NCBI RefSeq assembly: GCF_019703515.2
Contig: NC_059373.1
Location: 14,340,281 to 14,404,280 of the forward strand
Source of the DNA: Myxocyprinus asiaticus
Taxonomy: Eukaryota; Chordata; Actinopteri; Cypriniformes; Catostomidae
Reading direction: 5' to 3'
DNA length: 64,000 bases
Part shown: positions 11,528-23,088 of the stretch, piece by piece
Position numbering within the stretch: the first letter of the stretch is position 1
Layout of the letters: each line of letters begins with the position of its first letter
Notes under the pieces: model-generated
What the model saw: only the letters and a program-made list of their open reading frames with translations
What the model was told of the DNA's origin: nothing
Databases searched by the model: none
Program-made: the position numbers and the translations under genes

Positions 11528-12091
11528 ATTTTATTAAGAATGACTTTCAACCATCAACTAGTCATTATTTTAGTAGTTTAGATTTTTTTGGATATTTTCT
11601 AAGTAATTCATATTTTAGTGACAAAGCTTTAATTAGCGTATTGTCCTTGTGCTGTTTGCGCGATAAAACCCTCTCAGAGTTGCGTTTTTAAATTCATCTC
11701 CTTAAAAGCAACCCCACTACATCCATATATATTGCATACGGATGTCTCCAGTCTTTACACTGCGACTCACACTGTTTTTAGAGTCATGTGCCATGAGCAT
11801 TGCATTTTTAAGATGCCATATCAAGAAAAACTAGTCCAACTTTTAAAAACACATCAAGATCCCTGCATTCTATTCCATTCTGTTGGACTCCGTCCATCTA
11901 TTTTTAACACAAGAATGTTTCTTATTTGAATCCTTTCAAAGAGATTTGTCCTTTCGGGGTCAGGTGAAACCTAAACCAGCCTAATTAATCAGGGCATCCC
12001 TGATTACACAACTAGTCATTCAGGAAACCCACCAACTATTTGGTTTATATTTTTTACATTTTTACATTTTTTCTGATTTAGTTTTTATATA

Positions 12092-13303
12092 CACTGGCGG
12101 CCAAAAGTTTGGAATAATGTACAGATTTTGCTGTTTTGGAAGGAAATTGGTACTTTAATTCACCAAAGTGGCATTCAACTGATCACAAAGTATAGTCAGG
12201 ACATTACTGATGTAAAAAAACAGCACCATCACTATTTGAAAATAGTAATTTTTGATCAAATCTAGACAGGGCCCATTTCCAGCAGCCATCACATCAATCC
12301 TTGAGTAATCATGCTAAATTGCTAATTTGGTACTAGAAAGTCACTTGCCATTATATCAAACACAGCTGAAAGCTATTTGGTTAATTAAATAAAGCTTACC
12401 ATTGTCTTTGTGTTTGTTTTTGAGTTGCCACAGTATGCAATAGACTGGCATGTCTTAAGGTCAATATTAGGTCAAAAAAAGAAAAAAAAGAAAGTTTTCT
12501 CTAGAAACTCATCAGTCAATCACTGTTTTGAGGAATGAAGGCTATACAATGCTTGAAATTGCCAAAAAACTGAAGATTTCATACAAAGGTGTACACTACA
12601 GTCTTCAAAGACAAAGGACAACTGGCTCTAACAAGGACAGAAAGAGATGTGGAAGGCCAGATGTACAACTAAACAAGAGGATAAGTACATCAGAGTCTCT
12701 AGTTTGAGAAATAGACGCCTCACATGTCCTCAGCTGACAGCTTCATTGAATTCTACCCGCTCAACACCAGTTTCATGTACAACAGTAAAGAGAAGACTCA
12801 GGGGTGCAGGCCTTATGGGAAGAATTGCAAAGAAAAAGCCACTTTTGAAACAGAAAAACAAAAAGAAAATGTTAGAGTGGGCAAAGAAACACAGACATTG
12901 GACAACAGATAATTGGAAATCTTAACCCCATTGAGCTTTTGTGGGATCAGCTAGACTGTAAGGTGCGTGAGAAGTGCCCGACAAGACAGCTACATCTATG
13001 GCAAGTGCTACAGGAAGCGTGGGGTGAAATGTCACCTGAGTTTCTGGACAAACTGTCAGCTAGATTGCCAAGGATCTGCAAAGCTGTCATTGCTGCACGT
13101 GGAGGATTTTGTGATGAGAACTCTTTGAAGTAGTTTAAGAAGTTCTGAACATTTTTTTTCAAATTGTAATAGTAATTTTTCACATTATTAATGTCCTGAC
13201 TATACACTGTGATCAGCTGAATGCCACTTTGGTGAATAAAAGTACCAATTTCTTTCCATAAGAGCAAAATCTGTACATTACTCCAAACTTTTGGCCATCA
13301 GTG
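12092..13303 (+). mobile_element. Tc1-like element with internal deletion (copy A)
   Basis: The ends CACTGGCGGCCAAAAGTTTGG and CCAAACTTTTGGCCATCAGTG are inverted repeats flanked by TA. Further inverted repeat extends through the GGAAATTGGTACTTTAATTC block. At about 1.2 kb it is shorter than an intact Tc1 (about 1.6 kb). It belongs to the same family as the composite at 40812-42587. Confidence 0.88.
12647..13133 (+). pseudogene. Tc1 transposase remnant lacking the catalytic core
   Basis: The frame from 12647 reads QEDKYIRVSSLRNRRLTCPQ, then STRSTPVSCTTVKRRLRGAG and KMLEWAKKHRHWTTDNWK, the DNA-binding half of a Tc1 transposase. It jumps straight to (LN)PIELLWDQLDCKVREKC and ICKAVIAARGGF, the C-terminal end. 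The DES and QQDN motifs with the first two catalytic residues are deleted at GGAAA/TCTTAACCCC (about 12915). It is non-functional. Confidence 0.85.
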
Positions 13304-14595
13304 TATATATATTTTTATTTATTAGATTGAAATTATTAGGAAGGAGAATGGGATCAAGACATGTGGCAGCCTACATCACTGCATGAGCATCATCATGGGT
13401 ATTTGGAGCATATGGACTATACAACTTTACCACAGCTGTGACAGTATGGTTCTGTATTGTGTGGAAGAACTAGACGACTTTGCAAAAACGTACCGTATAC
13501 ATGTATGCATGTACTCATGTGCATATTCCATATCTGGACAGATAACAATAAGGGAGCAGAAGGCATGTCTTTCTTCGTGTTATTCACTATCATTCCCTGC
13601 TGGGAGAGTCAACCTTTACAAACACACGTGTCATATGCACATATCTCACAATCATGTAGAAACTGGATTGAGTTATTGTGCTACCCGTCAAACGATCTAA
13701 CAATGGCATTGTGCATCTCTGTGAGAGTAATGAGGCTTCACGCACACCTGAGGGATGAGAGATGAGTTTGTGTGTACACATGTATGTGTGTATGAAAGAT
13801 GGACTAGACTAAATCTGTTTTGATTTATCCTGATGGATGATTTCGCAGACCAAGGAAGTAGAAAAAGGCTTTCACTGATGTGACTGTCATGCTGCAGTTA
13901 TATGGAGGCATAGCTGAGAAACAGACGGACAAATTCACTAAGTGGGTGCACCATTTTGTGCGATCCATCAGTGCTAAAACCAGTGTCTAATTCACTAAAA
14001 ACCATCAATCCAGTTTAACCAAGCACCATCTACCTGGTAAGTCACATCGCAATGCTAGTTTTTGGGCCATGTTTGCAGTTATCTGATTTGAATAATTCCT
14101 TTAGTAAATTGTGTGCTGAAAGAACACAGACAGAACGCTATCAGTGGTCACATTTAATTCTTAGTGAATTCCCCCAAGAATGTGCAACTGTAGGGAAGTA
14201 GGGGAAAAAACTGTACATCACGAGACATCATTGGTTCTTACGTGTGTTGTGACCGATTGTGAAGCATGATGTTTGAATTGGGAATAGTTTGAAAATGCAG
14301 TAGTATGAACAAAATGTGAGAGCTATGTCAGAGGGGAACACAAAGCTATTATATGGCTTCATAAAACCTGGAATACAGGGCAAATTCATATGGACTAATT
14401 TTAAGGTGCTTTTTTGTACATTTTGGAGCTTGGAGCCACTGTTCACCATCTTCATTTTTTTTTTTTTATATATATGAAAAGAGCAGCAAAATATCTCATT
14501 GTGAATTTAAAGTTTGGAGTTTACAGGAGTACTGAATATCAAGATGATGTATGAGGACTTTGTCTTTGTAATGGGTGATAAAACATTAGTTTTAC
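13304..14595. other. Intron, no recognised element
   Basis: Intron 3' of the transmembrane exon. I see nothing beyond short T runs near 14455-14468. Confidence 0.5.
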
Positions 14596-14704
14596 CTTCT
14601 CCAGATGAGCAGTCCAACTCCGAGAGTCAGTAACATGATGAGGGCAGCTACAGAGACCACCACGATGATCACCACGGGACTCTGCTCACTGGAGGCCAGA
14701 GCCA
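14596..14704 (-). CDS. epha7: EphA receptor exon: transmembrane segment
   Basis: This 109-bp exon encodes [20 protein letters not shown] and then [15 protein letters not shown](R). The SSEQxPVIII start and a hydrophobic run of about 25 residues ending in Arg-Arg match the juxtamembrane and transmembrane exon of EphA7. The acceptor is ATTTGTGCAG before TGGC and the donor is GAGAAG followed by GTAAAA. It enters in phase 1 and leaves in phase 2, completed by the next exon to WRRQCGYSK. If the following intron were retained, the frame would end at once (W-R-R-stop) and give a membrane receptor without a kinase domain. Confidence 0.93.
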
Positions 14705-15626
14705 CTGCACAAATAGCACAAAGACAAACAAAAGATACAGTTAGTATTCATGATGCAACCAGCCATTATCAAACAGCACTGGAGCTTGACAACAAGATTG
14801 ATCTTTACCACGTCTTTATTTACATTAATGCTTTTTAGGATCCAGATGGGAACGCATTTTTTTTTCTGAGTAAAAATGTAACTTTCCTCAAAATGTTTTT
14901 TTTTTCTTTTTTTTCTTTTTTTAAAGGAATGGCGATATAATAAATGCACACAGCTTTAATTGATATATTTTTCACCCATCACTGAATTAACATTTTGAAA
15001 ACACAATAAGTGGTCCAATGAAGACCACCAGAGTGGATGTCTGAAGACTCAATTGTAAATATATAATTTTTTACTCTGAAATCCACTCAGATTAAAAAAA
15101 ATGCATCTTCTTGCTGTGGCACTATGACCCCAAGAAAGAAAAACAAAAGTTTTTTTCTAGCTGACAAATGGAAAATTCATGACTGGCTGAGTTAATCACC
15201 CGTTATGAGCACAGCAGAGCATTTCACATTTGACAAGAAAACCCAAAGAAGGAAATAAAAGCATGGTAGAGTGATACTAAAGATACTAGAATCTTTATGA
15301 TATTCATTCGGTACAGTGAATTTGTAGCCAGGCACCAAACATGTCTTTGTTCTGCATATTCTGAAGCTGTTCAAGTACTTGGTGTGTTACTGTACACTGA
15401 AGGGGCAGTACTAGGTCACACGTGCAGTTCGTTTCAATGCATTCATCCAATATGAATGAATCCAGTTAAATTAAAGATGGCAGCAAGCATTTGCACTTTA
15501 TAGCCATTGTTTCAATGTAAAGCCCAAATGTTGAGTGTATTAACAAAAAACTAGCAAATAAGGCACATGTCAAAACACTTTTGACAGGGTGCTGCTCAAA
15601 CAGGCCCAAAAATAATTAAAACAATT

Positions 15627-15665
<39 letters not shown>

Positions 15666-15733
15666 TTTGGGAACAACTTTGTCCACAAACTATAGCAAAG
15701 TATGTGCATACACAAACACATGCACACACTCAC
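14705..15733. other. 1.03-kb intron between FN3-2 and transmembrane exons
   Basis: Contains a (TA)n microsatellite at 15631-15660 and T-rich and A-rich runs near 14880-14920. No transposon recognised. Confidence 0.6.
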
Positions 15734-16013
15734 ATTCTCCCAGCGTCTGCAGCTCCAGCGGTGTGCTGTACGCCCCGTAGTCGAGTGGTGAGGGCGACAC
15801 AGCTGCCACAGGGATTGAGGAGGAAGAGGCAGATGGGGAAGAGGGGGATGAGGAGGAGGAAGAGGAAGAAAGAGGAGAGGAGGACAGGGAAGAAAGGGCA
15901 GGACTGGAGCAGGTGCGGATGAGGAAGATGTAGGTGGTGCCCGGTTTCAGGTTGTTGATGCTGATTTTGGTAGCAGCAGTCTTCACTGTGGAATAGCTCT
16001 GGTCTTTCTGGTC
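15734..16013 (-). CDS. epha7: EphA receptor exon: second FN3 domain, C-terminal half, with Ser/Pro-rich insertion
   Basis: This 280-bp exon starts DQKDQSYSTVKT and continues SINNLKPGTTYIFLIRT, nearly the EphA7 sequence for this half domain. It ends YGAYSTPLELQTLGE, corresponding to YGNYSPRLDVATLEE in EphA7. Between IRT and YGAY the family has about six residues (FTAAG-like). Here there are about 45, dominated by Ser and Pro (from CSSPALSS to AVSPSPLD), encoded by a TCC/TCT-rich purine-strand repeat at roughly 15790-15900. The reading frame and both splice sites (TTTAG before GAC, GAAT followed by GTGAGT) are intact, so the insertion looks translated. It falls in the F-G loop just before the membrane. 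An alternative is a cryptic intron removing the repeat, but I see no obvious consensus sites for that. Confidence 0.9.
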
Positions 16014-16256
16014 CTAAAGGAACACAGAAATATATCCGTAAAATAATGGGTATATTTACATGTACAACTAAATGCTGATAATTTTTTTCAGTGTTGTGGG
16101 AGTTCGTATAGACTATAATGTCTGGTAGCTACATGTTTCAAAGCAGCTACTGCAGTGGACTAAATAATTAATGAACAAAAAGGCTTGTGGGAATGCTATC
16201 TAGTGTGGTAGTTCACAGAGGTTTTATGCTTTAGTGGAGAGGTGATTTAACTGTAC

Positions 16257-16384
16257 CTTTTCATAGTATTTGACCTCGTATTCAGTGCGGCTGCTGTTGG
16301 GATACACAACAGGTTCTCTCCAAACCAGTGTCACACTCCGCTGCTCAACCTTCTCCGCTCGCAGCTCGCTGACTTGAGAAGGTG
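16257..16384 (-). CDS. epha7: EphA receptor exon: second fibronectin type III domain, N-terminal half
   Basis: This 128-bp exon encodes PSQVSELRAEKVEQRSVTLVW, then REPVVYPNSS, then TEYEVKYYEK. The stretches SQVS, VxQRSVxLxW and TEYExKYYEKDQ match EphA7 better than the other EphA members I can recall. The phase enters at 1 (split Ala codon with the previous exon) and leaves at 0, before GTACAG. The acceptor lies at the end of a CT-microsatellite of about 40 bp: the polypyrimidine tract is essentially the simple repeat at 16389-16429, followed by GTAG. The next intron is only 243 bp. PNSSRTEY replaces the usual PNGxxTEY turn and makes a potential N-glycosylation site (NSS). Confidence 0.94.
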
Positions 16385-16385
16385 C

Positions 16386-16388
<3 letters not shown>

Positions 16389-16429
<41 letters not shown>
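16389..16429. repeat. (AG)n microsatellite at a splice acceptor
   Basis: About 20 AG repeats on the plus strand. On the coding strand this is (CT)n ending five bases before the exon at 16257-16384, so it serves as the polypyrimidine tract. Confidence 0.96.
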
Positions 16430-16432
<3 letters not shown>

Positions 16433-17869
16433 ATTAAAATGTGACTCTAAAATAAAGTTCTTCTGTCAGCTGCATGTGTGTGTGGTTGATTGACAGATGA
16501 TAACTTCCTGAAGAGGTTGATAAAGATTTGATAAAGATGTTCTCTTGCTGTAACTGAGGTCAGATCCATCCACAATGCTGCTCAGACAAAGTTGAGGATG
16601 CACTGACTTCCAACCAACCCACATTCTGAAGACACAGACTTCAACATATGTGAGCAAACACTCAATGAGTGAGTAGGTTTACTTATCTAGAGCGGCCCCA
16701 AAGTATTTAAACATTTAAGCTACACTTAAAAATGTGTAAAGGTCTTTACATTATATTACCAAGTAGCATATTATTGTGCTATATAAAGAATACAGCACAA
16801 ACACACTTTTCACGCAAAACATTCGACAAATTGAAGTTTGTTAGATTTCAAAATATAAAAAATAGATATGAATAATTTGTTTGCAATGCCATTTAGTTAT
16901 TTTTTACCTACAGTAATTGCAATAACATTAGGACATTTCTAAATGTGCCTTCAGTTTCCAAATACTTTTTAGGGCCACTTTATACCAGGGGTAAAAAATC
17001 TAAAAAAAAAATAAAATAAAAACAAATTAATTTACCCCCTTCACAAGAAAAAAAAAAAACGTGTGTGTGCGCTGTATCAAAATCAGAAGAACAGGAACAT
17101 TGTCCTTGTCTAACCTGGGAGGCTGTTTCCTGTTGTTTATGCTAAATGCATACTGTCTAAATTTGACAGAATGTGGTGTGTGTGTGTGTGTGTGTCTGTA
17201 GCCCCTCCTCCTCTGCTGTTCTGATTAAGAGATGATTAATGACAGCAGAACAGCTGAGAGCTGCCACTCAAAATCCCCCACCGAAGACTGACAGCTTCAA
17301 TCACGTTGAAAAACTAATAATGGACGAATAAGATGTAAACTTTCACTGTGTCATACATCAACCAAGAACAAATGTGAGCCAACCCTCATTTTTCCTATAA
17401 TGCTTTCTTCTACAAGTCCTTGTTTTTCTGCCTTGACAATTTTGTCCCCAAATTAGGGACCATACACAAACACACCTTTTGTGTCACTGTTTCAAGTAAA
17501 TGGTGACACATAATGAAGTTATCATTTTTTGGTGCTGATCAAAGCCTGCACCTGTCCTCTTCATCTATCTGAAATTTTTAAAACAAAGGAACAGGGCTTA
17601 CTATCATTCAGGCTGTTTTCATGGCCAATCAACCAGCGCTCCTCCATTTCTGATGTACAGACATCCCATGAGACATTGGCATGAGCTAAAACTAAGATAC
17701 CTCAGAAAAATTATTTGATCTTAACCAAAGTGACAGTTATACTGCTCATTATAGATCATGGACAACTGTACTGTGACAAGATGTGGAAGAAGGCTGTCTA
17801 TAGTGACAGCTACATGACTAGACTGTGAATAGACAGCTCAATCCTACCAGAAGTGTGACCTCTTTATAT

Positions 17870-18000
17870 TATTTTATTTTAGAAGAGAGAGACAGAAGGA
17901 ACTGAAATGACAAGCCAGATTCCAACTGGCATCATCCACTTACAGTATGTAAGTACCATCGCACAATGTGTCAAATCATATGCGCTAACCATAGGCCACA
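17870..18000 (-). mobile_element. Decayed tRNA-derived SINE fragment
   Basis: Minus strand reads TGGCCTATGGTTAGCGCATATG, then CCAGTTGGAATCTGGCTTGTC and a TCTCTC-rich stretch, in the same order as the 1068-1249 SINE. It is more diverged. Confidence 0.5.
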
Positions 18001-18354
18001 ACAGACACTATAAAGGACAGAAAGTATAATACGGCAGTGTTACTATCTTTAAAGAAAACTAAAGCAAAAAGTGAAAATGTATTCGTTAGCTGAAATAACT
18101 TAAACTAAACTACCTTTTTCATAACTCCAGAACCAACATAAAATAAAAATTACCTCAAATTAAATTCAAAGTTGAAAACGGTAGTATATTATAAAAATTG
18201 AAACTTTTACAATCGCCTTCATTAAATGAAAAATCTCTCATCATTTAATCGCATTCTTCGTGCATATCACCACCTACTGGTCAGGGCAGGTCAAAGGCAG
18301 AGATTAGTAAAAAAAAAAAAAAAAGACACAAATATTGACCTGTTTCTAACCAAC

Positions 18355-18611
18355 GCCTATCATTTCACTTCAGAAGACATGCATTGAACAACTGGAGTCG
18401 TATAGATTACTTCTATGCTGCCTTTGTGTGCTTTTTGGAGCTTCAAAGTTTTGGTCACTATTGACTTGCATTGTGAGGACCTACAGAGCTGAGATATTCT
18501 TCTAAAAATCTTCATTTGTGTTCTGCAGAAGAAAGAAAGTCATACACATCAGGGATGGCATGAGGGTGAGTAAATGATGAGAGAATTTTCATTTTTGGGG
18601 GAACTATTCCT
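18355..18611. mobile_element. TTAA-type interspersed repeat, right end
   Basis: Ends GGTGAGTAAATGATGAGAG then GGAACTATTCC and TTAA at 18612-18615, the terminus shared with the repeats at 22851-23088 and about 61490-62034. The left end is not clear. Confidence 0.6.
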
Positions 18612-19426
18612 TTAAACATGAAAATGCCACTAGACAGTGATAACACTAGTAATCCTTGAGACATTTAAGTGTTAGACATATTTAAATAATATCAGTTACT
18701 GCATTCACTTTTGCAGCCTAAAATAGTTAAATAAAAACTATGCTGAAACTAGAAAACACTGAAAAGACCATGTCCACATGAATTCTTTTTCATTTGAAAA
18801 TGCATTGATTTTGCTACGTTTACACCTCTCATCCACACTGGAATGCCGATACTTTGGAAAACAAGTTAAGAAACTGAAAACTGAGCTTTGAAATGAAAAT
18901 AGATTAGTGTGGAGGTGGCAAAAAACTCAAATGAACAGTCATAGAGTGAAAACTAAACCAATTTGGAATGATAAATTGAAAAAATATATACATAAATATA
19001 CAAGTAAATAAAAAATTTGAAACTGTGATTACCGTGGTATAAAGAGGAGGAGGTGGGTCAACCTTAAAATGAATGGGAAACTTCACAACTCAATATGGAT
19101 GTTTAAATACTTTGTATATGTGATTTTGTCATGAAAACATGCTTAAATAAGTTCTGATAAAAAAAAATAAATAAATAAAAAAATAAATAAAAATAAAAAC
19201 CAATAATTGACAAATATGTGGATTTCTAACCCTAAGAGGGACATTTGAAGCACAGCACAACATTATGAGTTAGACTGAGTGTAGCATTACTCTCTCTGGC
19301 TGTTTCTCTCTACTTCTGGCTGTTGTTTCTTACACTCTGTTTAATGAATTATGTATAGAGAGCTCCAAACTACTATTCTGCCTCCCACTTGAACTTAGGA
19401 AAAAATGCACCTGCAATCATACTTAA

Positions 19427-20995
19427 AGAGGCCCTATTGTGCTTTTTGGGATTTTACCTTTCCTTTAGTGTGTAATATAGCTAGTTAGTGCATGTAAAAG
19501 GTCTGCAAAGTTACAAAGCACAAAGTCCACGCAAAAGGGAGTTATTCTCTCCCACAGACAACACTGCTCAAGAACTACAAGAAATGGGCTGTTTGTAGTC
19601 TAGCCATTTCTTCTGTAAAGTATCTATATCACTATGTAACACATTTGCATAATGCCCACCTAACGGCTACTTTGACCCGTCCTCAAACAAACGTAGTTAT
19701 AGCAAAGGCCAGATGAGTTGTGTTAGTGTTGTCGCCATGTCGAGAAGATGCTGTTTTCTTCACTGCAAAAGCAAAACCTCTTTGTTTGGACTTCCAAAGG
19801 CAGACGATTTGAAGAATCAGTGCTTAAAATTTATTTTTACCACTATTCCTCAGCAGTACAACCACAACCAGTGCCGGGTTTTCATGTCGGTTACTCCTGA
19901 AAGATGGTACAGTTCCCACTTTGTTGGGAGAATCTGGCGCTTCAGGATCACAACCTGTAAGTATGCTTGATTATTTGTGGATTTACCTGCTACCGAGATT
20001 TCAAAAGCGGAGTTTTGTGTTGTAGCTACGGTGTACACCCAGTGCACTGCTTTTAACCTCTGCTAACCTGCTAGCTAATGTTATTGTGCATTCTTAATAT
20101 AATGAATAGTGATCAAGTGTGAAGATGGATTTATTTTTACAAATGCTAATTTTACGTCTGCAATCCACGGTAGTGCTCGGCTAACTTGCTGTGTAACATT
20201 ATTGTTTTGGTAGGGGTTTACTATTCAGCTGTGGGCTGGCTTTTACCTAAAACTAAAGAGGTCAATCTCAAGAGTCTTATATAATTATATATTTATTACA
20301 AGCTGTAATGTTACGGCCACTATCGGTAGTCCATGGCTAACTTGCTCACTAACTCTCTAATATATCCGGTAATGTCCAACCGGGAGTAAGCCTCTGTTCT
20401 CCGTTCATATCTTGGGCAAAAAAAAGTTAGGCTACACCCATTCTAGCAAAAGATGACTAACTTAGAGATAAACTACATGTCTTTTACTTGAAGCTTTGCT
20501 AGGTTCACAATAATCAACAGTGTACTTGTAAGAAAGCTACAAAAGTAAAACTTACCACTGTGAAACGTCCTGCTCAAGTCGTGCTTTCGAAGGTTGTTCG
20601 GATTGATCAGCTTGTTCTTCCAAACTTTCATTATCAGACTCAAACTGGTATGGCAAAAACAGACGCCACTGTTACCATAGTTACAATAGTGTTTACAGCT
20701 GTTAAGGAAGCCTGAAACTCAGTTTTGGTAAGGGGCGTTACATTTCCGACACATGCTCTACGTGGCTGACCAATCACAACAGACTAGGCCAGCTGACCAG
20801 TCAGAGCAGACTAGGCTTTTTCGAAAGGGGGGCTTCAAAGAGACAGGACCTACATCAGAGCATTTGAGCCAGAGGATGAAAATAGGTTTAACAGAAATGA
20901 AAAATAAAAATAAAAAGTATGAGAAAAATAATGTGTTTTTTGAACATTAAAGCATGTAAACCTATTGTAGTTGACCCCCAAAATAAAATCATGAA
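19427..20995 (+). mobile_element. TTAA-flanked (Kolobok-like) DNA transposon remnant
   Basis: The left end is TTAA (19423-19426) followed by AGAGGCCCTATTGTGCTTTTT. The body includes a THAP-like exon. The right end is decayed near 20995; the expected inverted terminus is not seen. A TTAA target together with a THAP domain points to the Kolobok superfamily, by inference. Confidence 0.55.
19737..19969 (+). pseudogene. THAP-domain fragment of a transposon protein
   Basis: From 19737 the frame reads MSRRCCFLHCKSKTSLFGLP, then KFIFTTIPQQYNHN. CxxxC, then LPK and a KxIF/PxxYN block are the first part of a THAP-type zinc finger. The second metal pair (Cys-x2-His) expected after QYNxN is gone; the sequence runs instead into CRVFMSVTPERWYSSHF, apparently through an internal deletion. 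It is therefore a broken DNA-binding domain, part of the surrounding TTAA element and not a host gene. Confidence 0.55.
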
Positions 20996-21269
20996 CCAAT
21001 AAATTAGTATAATAATAATAAGCTCAACAGACACGCACACAGAGATACACTTGCAACCGATCACTGGCAGTCTGCTTTGTGTTCCATATTGAAGCATAAA
21101 AAGGTCGGACAGCTAGACCCCCGTCTTCTACTCAAGCGCTCAAAATTCTTAAGTGTCCCGTATTCATGTGAGACATTCAATACCTTATTGCGTTGTGGTG
21201 AAAAATGATAAAAAAAAAACAAATAAAAAAAAAAACACATGAAATCCGATCTGACCGTTTAGACTAAGA

Positions 21270-21706
21270 TTTCTCTCCCTTTTTCTCCCCTTTTCTCCCC
21301 AATTTGGCAAGCCCAATTCACAATGCGCTCTAGGTCCTCGTGGTGGCGTGGTGACTCACCTCAATCCGGGTGGCGGAGGACGAATCTTAGTTGCCTCTGT
21401 GTCTGAGACAATCAATCCACGCATCTTATCACGTGGCTTGTTGAGCACGTTACTGCAGAAACCTAGCGCGTGGTGGCTTCACGCTATTCTCCGCAGCATC
21501 CACGCACAACTCACCACACGCCCCACCGAGAGCGAGAACCACATTATAGCGACCACGAGGAGGTTAACCCAACGTGACTCTACCCACCCTAGCAACTGGG
21601 CCAATTGGCTGCTTAGGAAGCCTGACTCGACTCACTCAGCACGCCCTGGATTCGAACTTGCGACTCCAGGTGTGGTAGTCTGCATCTTTACTTGCTGAGC
21701 TACCCA
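21270..21706 (-). mobile_element. HAmo-type tRNA-derived SINE, copy 1
   Basis: Minus strand starts with a GTAGCTCAGCAAGTAAAGATG A box and has CGCAAGTTCGAATCCAGGG as B box, followed by a conserved body (AACCTCCTCGTGGTCGCTAT; GCGGAGAATAGCGTGAAGCC) and a GGGGAGAAAAGG tail. Three copies in the window share the whole length. I saw no clear target duplication here. The family name is from memory. Confidence 0.85.
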
Positions 21707-21719
21707 CAAAAATCTGATT

Positions 21720-22846
21720 TTAACTGGATTCTAAACCACCTACGAATGATGTTTGGATCAGGCTTGCAAAAATCTGATTTTATGTGTTTTTGTCTTGTTT
21801 GGACTACAAAAACCTAAATGGATTTTTTTCTGCCTGTGTGAACATAGCCAAAGTGGGTTATGCATTCATATTTTACCTGGATTTAAAAGTGGATTTTTTT
21901 TTGTCAACTTTTGTTACAAGGTCTCAGTCCACTTTCATTCACTGTTATTTTTTGAGGCCCAGTAAATTTACATATTTTATAATTGTAATATAATACTGAA
22001 TCGTTAACTATTATCATCATTTTAATCATTACAATAGTAAAATATTTTCTATAATAATTTCTTAACTTTCATCCCTCAAGCTTTTATTTTGGTGGAAAAC
22101 TTCTGTAAAGGAAAGACTTTCTGCGTGTAGTTAATATGTTCCACATTTAAACTCTGATATAATGCAAACTTATCTGTTTACAAAACATTTTGTAGAGTAA
22201 CTTACAGAGTGCTTCACATTTTCAATGCACATTATAAGTGGACTGAATGTGGATTTAAAGCTAACCAAACTCAAAGGAGTTTGTGTCTAGAATGCATATA
22301 TTACTGTGAGTCGCTCTAAGACCAACAAAAACACCATATTACACCGCCTTATGCATACTCTGAGTATACATGTAGTACTACCATCCACCCTTTAAATTTG
22401 AAGCACATAGTGCATGTAGTATGTAGACTATATATTTATTTAAATCGTATCCTTTTGCAGATTACACCTTCACACAGCGTACAATGTTACTTGTCACTAC
22501 AGTAAAGAAGTACTTTGTATCTTTGTTAAGCAGTGGGCATGCCCTATAGACAGAGTCAGCATGGCTCCTGTGTGATTTGCACTGGAAGAGCCGTGGATTC
22601 TTTCAGCAGGGGTGTTTTAGAAACTCTGTTTGGCAAGGAGCGCTGTGCTATCAGAGCATGCAGGCAGGCAAGCATCACTCCCTCAGGATGTAGTTCTGTG
22701 AACAAGTGCGTAAGACTCTCCCTCTCTTTCGTCCTCAGTTGTCTCATTATAGTCTGTTGAATTACTCCTATTGGCGGAATTTGGCGCTGCAGTTTTTTGG
22801 CTCACACTACTGCATTGACCACATCCAGCAAATCATAGTGCTTTTA
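21720..22846. other. Intron, no clear element
   Basis: A 14-bp direct repeat, AAAAATCTGATTTT, occurs at 21708 and 21768. Open frames at 22533-22760 on both strands have no domain I recognise. Confidence 0.4.
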
Positions 22847-22850
22847 TTAA

Positions 22851-23088
22851 AGGGATTGTTCACCTAAAAATGAAAATTCTGTCATTATTTACTCAAAGGG
22901 AGATGTTAGCTTTAGTCACCATTTAATTTCATTGTATAGAAAAAAAGATGCAATGAAAGTGAATGGTGACTGAGGCTAAAATTCCTGCTAACATCTACTT
23001 TTGGGTTCCAATGAAAAAAAGGTCTTACGGGTTTGGAACAACATGAGTAAATTATGAAAGAATTATACATTTTGGGTGAACTGTCCCT
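22851..23088. mobile_element. TTAA-flanked MITE (AGGGATTGTTCACC ends)
   Basis: The left end AGGGATTGTTCACCTAAAAATG and right end TTTTGGGTGAACTGTCCCT are inverted repeats flanked by TTAA at 22847-22850 and 23089-23092. It is the best preserved copy of this family in the window. Confidence 0.85.

Noticed and set aside
19713..19970. Host THAP gene
   Set aside because: It is embedded in a TTAA repeat element, lacks the second metal pair and has no recognisable following exons.
21348..21698. 116-residue open frame on the plus strand
   Set aside because: It is a translation of the antisense of a SINE.
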